Numbered from the stretch's first letter, positions 5,894 through 13,170 are shown. The stretch is 17,668 nt of DNA from Caldithrix sp. (GCA_020722685.1 DYKH01000109.1:1-17668); one strand, 5' to 3'. Notes: a model not told the origin generated them from the letters alone. Translations and numbers: made by a program.

Positions 5894-8674
5894 ATGAAAA
5901 CGTCCAAACAGCTTTCATACGTCTTGAGCCTTGTTTCGCTCTTTGCGCTCATGCTCATCTCGCCCACTTTGGCAGTCAATCAACGCGGGGCGGAACAAGC
6001 ACAATTCGAGCAGCAGATGCGCCTGTCCCTCGGTTTGTGGCTCTCGCAACAATCTGAGTTTCAAGCGGCAGTGGATGCCAAGCCATCAACTCCCGCGGCA
6101 GAGGTCGAAAATGGCGGAACGGCCAGCATAGAAGGAAAAGTCACCAGTTCCGATGGTTCGCCTTTGACGGCCTATGTTTTCGCCTGGTCGTTGAACGGCG
6201 GCGCCATGAACAGTGGTTCTGCCGTCACGGATGCGGAAGGAAACTACAAAATCGTCAATTTGCCGGCTGGTGAATACCGTGTGGCGGCCGCGGCCAACGG
6301 CTATATGCCGCAGCTCTGGGATCATACCACCTCGCTCCGCCAAGCCAAACCGGTTCCCGTGGGTGAAGGAGAAGAGGTCAGCGGGATCGATTTTTCTCTC
6401 ACTGCTTTGCCGACAACGCCGGGCACCGGCTCCATTGCCGGGAGCGTCAAGAACGAAGCCGACAATCAGCCCATCGCCGACGCCTGGGTGATTGGCGTGT
6501 GGACTTCGGACTCCTTGAGTTTCGTCAGATATTTTGCCGCTACGGACGCGGAGGGCGGCTTCAAGCTCGTCGGACTTTTGCCAGGCGATTACATCCTTTT
6601 CGTGCAGGCCAAGGGATTTGTGGCCGAGTTCTACGACAACGTTTTCAATCCACTTGAGGCGAAAGCCGTCCATGTCGGACTTGGTCAGGAAGTGACCGGC
6701 ATCGAGGTGCTGCTGGCAAAGGGCGGAAGCATCTCCGGCGTGGTCACTGATTCGACCAATGCCGGCATTGCCGGTGTAAGTGTGGCGGCCACCGCCGAAT
6801 CCATGAACGGCTGGGTTCATTGGCTTCTCTCGCCGGTATGGCCTTATGCCACCACGGATGAGAATGGCGCCTACAAGATTACCGGCCTGGCCGCAGGGAA
6901 GTATTTTGTTTCTGCGGTTCTTCGCTCTACCGAAGGAATTCTGGTGCAGTGGTGGGAAAACGCCGACCGATATGAAGACGCTGATCCCGTTGAGGTCAAG
7001 TCGGCTGAGGACACGCCAAACATCAATTTCAATTTTGCTGCCACTAAGGCCACTGGCGCCATTGCCGGAACCGTGGTGGATGTGGAACAAACGCCGCTGT
7101 CCGGCATCTGGGTAACCGCTTGGAATAAGAATACGAATGAATGGCATCATTACTGGAATTTCCCCAACGGGGCCAAAACAGATACAAACGGCCAATACCA
7201 AATCAATGAGCTTCAAGCCGGCGAATACTTGGTGTCCGCCACGCGCTTGGACTGGTGGAATTTTCAAAGCATTTGGTACGACGGGGTCACTTCTCCGGAT
7301 CAAGCTACGCCCGTCCTGGTGCAAAACGACCAAGTGACCACCGGGATTGATTTCACTTTTGACAAAGCCAAGGAATTGGGCGCTATTTCCGGCAAGGTGG
7401 TGTTTGACGAAAGCGGTGCTCCCGTGGCCGGTGCCTTGGTACAAGCCGTCCGCATGCGTTCGACGCCCATGCCGGCTCATTCACACGTGCGGCCCTTTGC
7501 AGTAGCTCGCACCAATGCCAATGGAGAGTATGTGTTAGACGATCTGCTTGCCGGCGATTATCTCGTTTCCGTGCGCTTTAACGGCTACGGCGAGTTTTAT
7601 GATGACGCGCAGAATGTCGGCGATGCCGATGCGGTCACCGTTGTGGATGGCAAAACCACGAGCGAGATAAATTTTTCTATCCCTGCCGCTCCCGCCGGCA
7701 GCTCGCTCTCCGGTCATGTGAGCGATGATTCCACCGGCGAGCCCATCGCCAATGCAGTCGTAGGCGTGTTTCCATCATTCAATTCCACTTGGCCAATCCC
7801 GGGTTGGAGCTATCATAGACTGTTCTTCACGGCGATGACTGATGCCGAGGGAAACTACTCCGTGGTCGGCATTCCGGCAGGAAGCTATATCGTTTCCGCC
7901 TGGGCGCGCGGCTACATTGGTGAGTTTTATGATGATCATACCAATCCGTTGGATGCGGACGTCATTCAACTGGATGGAACGGAAGCCAAGACGGGAATTG
8001 ATTTCGCCTTGACTCCCGGACGCCGCTTTGTCTTTGACCAGCCTCTGGCCAGTGGAAATCAGGGTAGCATTTCCGGCCATGTCACCAGTGGCGACGGCCG
8101 GTCCATCGAGGGCGCTTTCGTCTATGCTTTGGATGTCAACAAGGCGGTACAAGCCTCCGAAGCCACGGGTGCAGATGGACAGTACACATTGGGCGGCTTG
8201 GCGGAAGGTGACTATTACGTCATGGTCGGGCGCGTGCCGTACACGCCGGAGTATTACGATAACGCTGCCAACGTCACCGATGCCAAGACGGTTACCGTGG
8301 GCGGCACGGCCAATGCGGAGGTGGCTAACGTAGATTTCCAGTTGGTCGCAGAGGTAAGTACCTCGGTAGGACCCGGAGGAGATGCCGCGCCTCCAACGGA
8401 ATATGCATTGGAACAAAACTATCCTAATCCCTTCAATCCTACGACCAGCATCCGCTACACACTCCCGAAAGCCGGACACGTGCGATTGCAGATTTTCAAC
8501 CTGCGCGGTGAGCTGATCCGTACCTTGGTGGACAGCTATCAAGCAGCAGAGAGCTATCAGATGAGTTGGGACGGTGAGAATGATCAAGGTCAGCTAATGC
8601 CCTCTGGAATCTATCTCTACCGTTTACAGTCCGGGGACTTTAGCCAGACACTGAGATTGTTGTTCTTGAAGTGA
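5894..8674 (+). CDS. Secreted protein with seven carboxypeptidase-regulatory-like repeats and type IX sorting domain
   Basis: A 926-aa exported protein. Residues 1 to about 28 are a signal peptide (MKTSKQLSYVLSLVSLFALM...). Seven beta-sandwich repeats of the carboxypeptidase-regulatory/SdrD-B-like type begin near residues 75, 176, 277, 387, 495, 602 and 723. Each opens with a G-[ST]-I-x-G-x-V motif, continues with D-x-x-G-x-Y and G-[DE]-Y-x-V, and usually ends EFYDD...DA..V.V followed by I-[DN]-F. Residues about 836-926 are a C-terminal sorting domain (EQNYPNPFNPTTSIRY, later DQGQLMPSGIYLYRL), which directs type IX secretion to the cell surface in FCB bacteria. No catalytic domain is visible, so it is probably a structural, adhesive or ligand-binding surface protein. 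AAGGAG at 5882-5887 supports the start. A strong terminator follows and it appears monocistronic. Confidence 0.85.
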   Translation: MKTSKQLSYVLSLVSLFALMLISPTLAVNQRGAEQAQFEQQMRLSLGLWLSQQSEFQAAVDAKPSTPAAEVENGGTASIEGKVTSSDGSPLTAYVFAWSLNGGAMNSGSAVTDAEGNYKIVNLPAGEYRVAAAANGYMPQLWDHTTSLRQAKPVPVGEGEEVSGIDFSLTALPTTPGTGSIAGSVKNEADNQPIADAWVIGVWTSDSLSFVRYFAATDAEGGFKLVGLLPGDYILFVQAKGFVAEFYDNVFNPLEAKAVHVGLGQEVTGIEVLLAKGGSISGVVTDSTNAGIAGVSVAATAESMNGWVHWLLSPVWPYATTDENGAYKITGLAAGKYFVSAVLRSTEGILVQWWENADRYEDADPVEVKSAEDTPNINFNFAATKATGAIAGTVVDVEQTPLSGIWVTAWNKNTNEWHHYWNFPNGAKTDTNGQYQINELQAGEYLVSATRLDWWNFQSIWYDGVTSPDQATPVLVQNDQVTTGIDFTFDKAKELGAISGKVVFDESGAPVAGALVQAVRMRSTPMPAHSHVRPFAVARTNANGEYVLDDLLAGDYLVSVRFNGYGEFYDDAQNVGDADAVTVVDGKTTSEINFSIPAAPAGSSLSGHVSDDSTGEPIANAVVGVFPSFNSTWPIPGWSYHRLFFTAMTDAEGNYSVVGIPAGSYIVSAWARGYIGEFYDDHTNPLDADVIQLDGTEAKTGIDFALTPGRRFVFDQPLASGNQGSISGHVTSGDGRSIEGAFVYALDVNKAVQASEATGADGQYTLGGLAEGDYYVMVGRVPYTPEYYDNAANVTDAKTVTVGGTANAEVANVDFQLVAEVSTSVGPGGDAAPPTEYALEQNYPNPFNPTTSIRYTLPKAGHVRLQIFNLRGELIRTLVDSYQAAESYQMSWDGENDQGQLMPSGIYLYRLQSGDFSQTLRLLFLK

Positions 8675-8691
8675 CCGCACCCCCGGACCCC

Positions 8692-8710
8692 AAAGGTCTC
8701 GCAGACCTTT
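8692..8710. repeat. Short perfect hairpin
   Basis: AAAGGTCT (8692-8699) pairs perfectly with AGACCTTT (8703-8710) over a 3-base loop. It shares the AGGTCT/AGACCT core with the hairpin at 17277-17303, and both sit just after a gene encoding a sorting-domain protein. It may be a small dispersed palindrome. Confidence 0.5.
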
Positions 8711-8722
8711 GACGTCTAATCC

Positions 8723-8756
8723 AAAAGCCAGACTCGAATGAGGGTCTGGCTTTTTT
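8723..8756 (+). terminator. Strong rho-independent terminator
   Basis: AAAAGCCAGAC (8723-8733) pairs perfectly with GTCTGGCTTTT (8744-8754) over a 10-base loop, with a run of six T residues at 8751-8756. It lies about 50 bases past the stop of the repeat protein and could work in both directions. Confidence 0.85.
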
Positions 8757-8798
8757 ATGCCTTCACATCCCAGAAAAGAGCAGAAAGGAAACCAAGCC

Positions 8799-8856
8799 GT
8801 AGGAGGCGTCTCTTGACGCCAAAACGTCTTTCATCGAGATTAAAAATCTCTCCTGC
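8799..8856. repeat. Cloverleaf-like palindromic repeat
   Basis: GTAGGA (8799-8804) pairs with TCCTGC (8851-8856) with one G-U. Inside are two perfect hairpins: GGCGTC/GACGCC (8805-8820, 4-base loop) and GAGATT/AATCTC (8836-8850, 3-base loop). The plan, a closing stem around independent hairpins, recalls the element at 32-104, although the sequence differs. It lies at the left edge of the degraded efflux genes. Confidence 0.45.
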
Positions 8857-8894
8857 TAACAAAGAAAACGTACGCGATCATGAGGGGAAGATAG

Positions 8895-9237
8895 AGTGAG
8901 AATTCGTCACGCCCAGACGATCATGTGGGCGATCAGTTCTGGCCCGGCCAACCCTTGATGGGATTGCCGGATTTGCGGCAAATGTGCGTGGAGACCAGCG
9001 TCAACGAAACGGACGTGAGCAAGGTTCGCATCGACCAAAAGGCAATTGTGCGATTGGATGCTTTCCCAAAAGTCGCCTTTGAGGGAGAAGTCACTTCCGT
9101 CAGTCACATCTGCAGGCAAAAAAGAGAAAGATTCCAAGCTCATGGTCTTCGACGTGGACGTGCTGCTGGATAAGTGCGATCCTATTCTCCGGCCCGGAAT
9201 GACGGTAAGCTGCGAGTTGATCGTGGCCGATCTATAG
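8895..9237 (+). pseudogene. Remnant of a HlyD/AcrA-type membrane-fusion protein (C-terminal part)
   Basis: Only the C-terminal portion of a periplasmic adaptor of an ABC-type tripartite efflux pump remains. The readable segment WPGQPLMGLPDLRQM then VETSVNETDVSKVRIDQ is typical of the barrel and membrane-proximal region of these adaptors. The end ILRPGMTVSCELIV is the classic terminal strand. The two halves are in different frames. Removing one A from the A6 run at 9118-9123 would join them into a continuous ...CRQKEKDSKLM... reading. An in-frame TAG at 8892-8894 lies immediately upstream, and the lipoyl and hairpin domains are missing. No ribosome binding site is evident. It runs straight into a permease remnant, with the ATPase gene that normally lies between them absent. 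Confidence 0.8.
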
Positions 9238-10211
9238 GACGCCGAAGCCATCAAAAGCATCATCCCCACGGTCGTCAGCGTTGCCCCGCAAGCGGAGATG
9301 GAGATCGAAGCCAGATACGAGGATAAATCCGCCAAGTGCACCATCGTAGGTGTCACCGCAGAATTCAAAAACATTCTCAATTATGAGCCGAGCCTTGGCG
9401 TATTTTTAGATAACGATCATCACCGGCGCGAACTGCGGATCTGCGTTCTCGGCGAAGAGGTGGAGAGAACCTTGTTTCCGGTGTAAAATCCATTGGCCAA
9501 GATGGTCAAGCTGGATGACCGATGGTTCGAGTTTATCGGCACCATGGGCAATAAACAACTGTTCACCGAAACGGTGGGCGAGCTGGCGGCGCGGAATCTG
9601 AATCAGGACATTTGCATCCCGCTGTCGTCGTTTTTGCGGCGATTTACCAAGAAATGCTGGCCAGCCAGCTCGATCAATTGACCATCAAAATTAACGAATC
9701 CGACAAGCTGGTGGAAAGCGCCGGCATCATTCGCAGGATTCTTGATCGGCGTCACCACCAGAACAACGACTTTGATTTGGTGATCTCCTATGAGCTATTG
9801 AAGCAGGAGAAGAAAGAGCGGCGCATCTACAACATGGTTTTGGGCTCCATTGCCGCCATTTCTCTTCTGGTTGGCGGCATCGGCATCATGAACATCATGC
9901 TGGCAACAGTGCTGGAGCGCACGCGGGAGATCGGCATCCGCGGAGCTTTGGGTGCAAGAAAAAAAGAAATCCAGTTGCAGTTTCTGATCGAAGCTGTTGG
10001 CTTGAGCCTGGTAGCCGGAATCGCCGGGGTTATTTTGGGCATCAGCATGTCGCTGGTGATCAACACTATCGCCGAGTTCAAAACCGCGGTGACGCCCATT
10101 TCGGTCTTTGTCGCCTTTGGCGTCTCCGGCGCCGTGGGTGTCATTTTCGGTACCTTTCCGGCGCGCCGGGCTGCCAATGTGAATCCGATTGATGCGCTGA
10201 GGTATGAATAG
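9238..10211 (+). pseudogene. Remnant of a MacB-type ABC permease (lacks N-terminus, disrupted)
   Basis: This keeps part of the periplasmic domain and the complete C-terminal membrane domain of a MacB-like (MacB_PCD/FtsX-like) permease. The FtsX-like part contains LLVGGIGIMNIMLATVLERT and REIGIRGALGARKKEI, three membrane helices, and the canonical end PARRAANVNPIDALRYE. Lesions: the first membrane helix and start are missing; a TAA at 9484-9486 interrupts an otherwise continuous frame (...TLFPV*NPLAKMVKL...); and a frameshift near 9645-9656 separates PLSSFLRRFTKK from LASQLDQLTIKI. The reading frame continues directly from the adaptor remnant, which suggests one large deletion removed the intervening ATPase and the permease N-terminus. 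Confidence 0.85.
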
Positions 10212-10376
10212 GGGATTGCACAGCATCGGCTGGACGTGCGCTTTCCGGGACAAAGGCTATAACTTATCGGGACACTCAACTGGAATATGCGGGCTGATCA
10301 ACCAGTTCAACTGCTCGGCCACTGCCGTGTTGGTTATAGATTCATTTTGGTCTAATTCGAAAAGGGAACAATTGAT

Positions 10377-10405
10377 TTGCATTATCATATCATGTAGCGT
10401 ATATT
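10377..10405 (+). promoter_or_regulatory. Sigma70-like promoter of the toxin-antitoxin module
   Basis: TTGCAT (10377-10382), a 17-base spacer, then TATATT (10400-10405). Transcription would begin near 10412. That is only about 8 bases before an ATG at 10420, which favours the ATG at 10441 as the antitoxin start. Confidence 0.55.
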
Positions 10406-10440
10406 AGGAACGAGTTTAAATGCAACGTACGGAGATTAGT

Positions 10441-10701
10441 ATGGCAAAGACAACCGTTCTTCAGGCAAAGGTCGATCGCGAGCTTAAAGAAAAAGCCCAG
10501 AGAATATTGCAGGATCTCAATATCTCTTTCTCTGAGGCCATTTCTTCTTACTTGGCGCAAATCACCTTGCAAGGCGGGATTCCATTTGAGATCAAGATCC
10601 CTAATGATGAAACAAGCGCGGCTTTGAAAGAAGCTCACGAGCGGAAAGAACTTCAATCCGCTAATTCTATTGATGAGCTTTTCGAGGATCTGTCGAGGTG
10701 A
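10441..10701 (+). CDS. RelB/DinJ-family antitoxin
   Basis: An 86-aa protein. The N-terminal MAKTTVLQAKVDRELKEKAQ with LNISFSEAISSYLAQ (about residues 24-38) is the ribbon-helix-helix domain of the RelB/DinJ family, which binds the operator and represses its own operon. The C-terminal part (KEAHERKELQSANSIDELF) is the charged segment that normally wraps the toxin. The ATG at 10441 has GGAG at 10431-10434 six bases upstream; an in-frame ATG at 10420 is also possible. The stop overlaps the toxin GTG start by four bases (GTGA), showing translational coupling. The frame is intact. It lies between two truncated permease tails. Confidence 0.85.
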   Translation: MAKTTVLQAKVDRELKEKAQRILQDLNISFSEAISSYLAQITLQGGIPFEIKIPNDETSAALKEAHERKELQSANSIDELFEDLSR

Positions 10702-10963
10702 AAATAACATATACTCGTCAGTTCAGAAAGGATTTCGAAAAGGCCAAAAAGCAACAAAGAGACCTTGAGAAATTGAAAGCCGTCATCAATGATTTGCTTT
10801 CGAAAGGCCTTCTTGACCCATCTTTCAAGGATCATCCTCTCGTCTCGAATTGGAAGGGTTATCGAGAATGCCATCTTCCCCTGATTGGCTATTAATTTAT
10901 AAACTCACCGCCGATGAATTAATCCTCGTCAGAATGGGCACGCATTCCGAACTATTCAAATAG
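10698..10963 (+). pseudogene. YafQ/RelE-family mRNA-interferase toxin, frameshifted
   Basis: The toxin partner of the preceding antitoxin. YafQ-type toxins cut mRNA on the ribosome. The first frame gives MKITYTRQFRKDFEKAKKQQ and then KDHPLVSNWKGYRECHLP, which aligns with the YafQ core (KDHPL...SWKGYRDAH). The expected end, DWLLIYKLTADELILVRMGT then HSELFK, is present in the next frame and stops at 10961-10963. The break is at the C run 10878-10881: five C instead of four would restore a protein of about 88 aa (...CHLPPDWLLIYKL...). As written, translation ends at 10895 after 65 aa and loses the residues equivalent to E. coli YafQ Asp67 and His87, so it should be inactive. GTG start at 10698. 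The lesion may be real or a sequencing error. Confidence 0.8.
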
Positions 10964-11037
10964 CACAAGCCTTGAAACCGCTGCGATGAAGGGACGGTGT
11001 CGGGCAAACGCGAAGTTGAGGGAGGGTCGTCTATTCG

Positions 11038-11206
11038 TCAGCATCTCCTTGGTGATCAACAGCATGCCGAATTCAAGGCCGCGGTCACGCCCATTTCGGT
11101 GTTTGTCGCCTTTGGCGTCTCCGGCGCTATGGGCGTCATTTTCGGCACCTTTCCGGCGCGCAGGGATGCCAATGTGAAGCCGATTGATGCGCTGAGGTAT
11201 GAATAA
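11038..11206 (+). pseudogene. Second truncated MacB-type permease tail
   Basis: The last 55 or so codons of a MacB-like permease (FKAAVTPISVFVAFGVSGAM, ending PIDALRYE). It aligns with 10041-10211. Over the 158 bases from GGTGATCAAC I count about 15 mismatches and one gap. The gap, near 11066, puts the upstream ISLVIN segment out of frame. Many differences are at third codon positions, so this is a diverged paralogue rather than a recent copy. Nothing upstream of 11038 resembles permease sequence. Confidence 0.8.
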
Positions 11207-11399
11207 ACAGAAGGTGGCTAAAAATCGGGGGATTCGCTCGCGGGGAAGTAAAGCCGATTCTTACTAACACGATTCGCTGGGTGCTGTTGATATGGACTTT
11301 CCCCTGACTCATGCCCCACATCTCTATTGTTGGAGGTATTATTCTTTCCTCGATATTGCACTAGAAGCCGAGCGAATTCGATCTCCTAACAACTTTGTG

Positions 11400-11636
11400 T
11401 CAAGCAGCCTCTGTTGCGAGTTCCCGGACATGCAACATTTCTGTACTTCGAATAGGCCTGATATCGGCTGTTGTAAGAGTCAAAAGGGCAATTGTTCTAC
11501 CCTCGGCGGTCACAAACTCAACCTCAAACCCGACATTGTCGATATAGCAGTGAACCACTGTTCCCACGTCATCTGCTCTAAGGCCGTGACTTTCGATATC
11601 GTGGTTGAGAGCAACCAAGTCTAATTCTTTGATCAT
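11400..11636 (-). CDS. DUF4926 domain-containing protein
   Basis: A 78-aa protein. MIKELDLVALNHDIESHGLR, then DDVGTVVHCY, EVEFVTAEGRTIALLTL and ADIRPI, match the DUF4926 family, a small SH3-like beta fold of unknown function. Its ATG overlaps the stop of the upstream DUF6883 reading frame (ATGA, 11633-11636), and AAGGAG (11642-11647 on this strand) lies five bases before the start. The two are therefore translationally coupled. The tight coupling of two small genes is of the toxin-antitoxin or toxin-immunity kind, but that role is my inference. The frame is intact. Confidence 0.75.
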   Translation of the reverse strand: MIKELDLVALNHDIESHGLRADDVGTVVHCYIDNVGFEVEFVTAEGRTIALLTLTTADIRPIRSTEMLHVRELATEAA

Positions 11637-11982
11637 TTCTGCTCCTTAATATCCCAGTTTGGAAAGGCTCTCACGAACCGAGGCCGGTCGAGCCCAGCGT
11701 CGATTATCCAAACGGTCCTGATGCTCACGGTTTTTCCAGTTGGTGTTGAAAGGATTCCATCAATAACATACTTTGTTCCGTGTTGCGAGGAGACTACCCT
11801 GACTTTCGATTCCGGATAATCATGAGCAAGCCTGCTTCCAATAGGCCTATGTTCGTTTCATTAAATCCAACGGATCGCAAAAACTTAGCCTTGGATTTTC
11901 CTGCAATGTGAGTTTCAGAAAGCAAATAATCCTTTAGTTTCAATAGTGGTAAATAAGCATTTTCGCGATTCGGTAGTTTCAT
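11633..11982 (-). pseudogene. DUF6883 domain-containing protein, frameshifted
   Basis: The first part reads MKLPNRENAYLPLLKLKDYL, then HIAGKSKAKFLRSVGFNETN. The second part, one base out of frame, reads HDYPESKVRVVSSQHGTKYV, then IDGILSTPTGKTVSIRTVWI and a short tail to the TGA at 11635-11633. Joined, these give a complete DUF6883-type protein of about 116 aa. The break lies around 11826-11838 and corresponds to one missing base. As written the frame stops at 11794. I chose the ATG at 11982 (family start MKLPN); an in-frame TTG at 12012 is possible. DUF6883 is of unknown function, and I recall similar domains at the C-termini of polymorphic toxins. It would be the first gene of an operon with DUF4926. 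Confidence 0.7.
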
Positions 11983-12041
11983 ACACAAACGACCTGCCTC
12001 ATCCAACTGCAAGGGTTAGGGCAATCCTTTATATGCCAATC

Positions 12042-12069
12042 AATATAGCACAATTTCGATTTAATGCAA
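12042..12069 (-). promoter_or_regulatory. Sigma70-like promoter of the DUF6883-DUF4926 pair
   Basis: On the minus strand, TTGCAT (12069-12064), a 16-base spacer, then TATATT (12047-12042). The boxes are identical to those of the toxin-antitoxin promoter at 10377-10405. Transcription would start near 12035, about 50 bases before the ATG at 11982. Confidence 0.5.
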
Positions 12070-12193
12070 CAGTGGATATTCCTGTCCCTAATTCGCCGGT
12101 GTCCAGTCTTGAGGGTTTTGGATTTTGCTGACGATGTTCGCCATGCGATCCCCGCAATAGAGGATCATGCGTTGCTAATGGGCCGAGCACAGG

Positions 12194-12752
12194 TCAGTCT
12201 GAATTCTCTTCTTTCTCCACCGCCATTTGATAGAGAGCACTCGCCGTCCTCCAATTTCTCGTCGTCGCGGGTACCGCTAATTTTCTCTCAAAAAAGTTGT
12301 TCGACAATTTACTCCTTCCATACCCGTTAGGACAGAACAGAAATATCTCTTTCTCCCCCAAAGAAAATTCATCTCCATCCTCGTTTGGGTTTTTTAGCTC
12401 TTTCAGTCTGGCTTCTGACGGCGATTCATACAAGAACGTCACATGCAGCCAAGCGGGATCTTCATGCCTTTCCTGCAAGAACGGGTTGCTTGCGATGATA
12501 CATTGCAGCTCCCGTGGGCTGCGGATTAGAACCGGTACCGAGTATCCACAGGTAGTTTGAATTTGGTTTTCAATTCGTTCAGCAAGAATCGAGGCATCCT
12601 GTTCATCGCTCTCAAAGACGATGTTGCCGCTTTGGACATAGGTGCGGACGTTTGCCAGGTTCAGCGCCTCACATAAGCCGCGCAAGCCATCCATGGCTAT
12701 TTTTTTGTCCGCTGACGTCCACCCCTCTGAGCATGGCAATGTATGTGTTCAT
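12194..12752 (-). pseudogene. DUF1697 domain-containing protein, frameshifted near N-terminus
   Basis: The main frame matches DUF1697: MDGLRGLCEALNLANVRTYV and QSGNIVFES, a central VPVLIRSPRELQCIIASNPF, and the C-terminal GYGRSKLSNNFFERKL with ATTRNWRT. The expected N-terminus is in another frame, MNTYIAMLRGVDVSGQK, starting at the ATG 12752-12750 with GGAG just upstream. The two meet at a run of seven A residues on the minus strand (12700-12706); a run length divisible by three would restore continuity and a protein of about 185 aa. As written, no ribosome binding site starts the downstream part. Function is unknown; the family is widespread, small and cytosolic, and often horizontally acquired. 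Confidence 0.8.
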
Positions 12753-12983
12753 TTTGCTCCGAAAGAATTCTTTGCATTCGTTTGGGCGAGACCTTAGCGA
12801 TGGCCTTATTTGAGCTGAACTATTTCGGGTTCCGCCCATTGACTCAATCTAGCATTCTTGCCCTGAGAAACAAGCTCGCAGAAAGAGAAATTTCAACGAT
12901 GAGGACTGCACTTACTCGCAGTCCGCGGAGCCGATCAGGAACAAAAAGTGCCAACAAATTATGGGTAAATCAAACGAAAAAAG

Positions 12984-12999
12984 TCGAAAACGATTTCGA
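12984..12999. promoter_or_regulatory. LacI-type operator, upstream copy
   Basis: TCGAAAACGATTTCGA is a 16-base near-palindrome with one mismatch between half sites and a central CG, the usual layout of LacI-family operators. It shares TCGAAAACG with the site at 13155-13170, and lies about 130 bases before the lacI promoter. Confidence 0.6.
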
Positions 13000-13115
13000 T
13001 GGAATCGGTTTGTGAATTGAAAAGGAGGTCACAAAAAATAAAGCAGATAAAGCAATCTTATGAGTAATCATAAAAAGGCTGTCCGAAAGTTTGTGCAAAA
13101 ATTTCGAAAAAAGAC

Positions 13116-13144
13116 TTGACATATTGACGAAAAGATACTATCTT
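13116..13144 (+). promoter_or_regulatory. Sigma70-like promoter for the LacI-family regulator operon
   Basis: TTGACA (13116-13121), exactly 17 bases, then TATCTT (13139-13144). The start of transcription would be near 13151, four bases before the second operator. The match is the best in the window. Confidence 0.7.
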
Positions 13145-13154
13145 TGCCCTGCTG

Positions 13155-13170
13155 TCGAAAACGGTTTCGG
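13155..13170. promoter_or_regulatory. LacI-type operator at the transcription start
   Basis: TCGAAAACGGTTTCGG: the 14-base core CGAAAAC/GGTTTCG has one mismatch between halves and a central CG. It begins just downstream of the predicted transcription start, where a bound repressor would block RNA polymerase. This supports autoregulation of the downstream gene. Confidence 0.65.

Noticed and set aside
6086..7480. 464-codon open frame on the minus strand
   Set aside because: It is antisense to the repeat-protein gene, which has a ribosome binding site, signal peptide and domain repeats; the antisense frame is open only because of codon bias.
7775..8587. 270-codon minus-strand frame
   Set aside because: Shadow of the same repeat-protein gene, without a ribosome binding site or domain.
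11292..11624. 110-codon plus-strand frame
   Set aside because: Antisense to the DUF4926 gene, which matches a known family and has a good ribosome binding site.
13060..13119. 19-codon small ORF (MSNHKKAVRKF...) before the lacI promoter
   Set aside because: The only AGGAGG is about 35 bases away, too far to serve this ATG; no other support.
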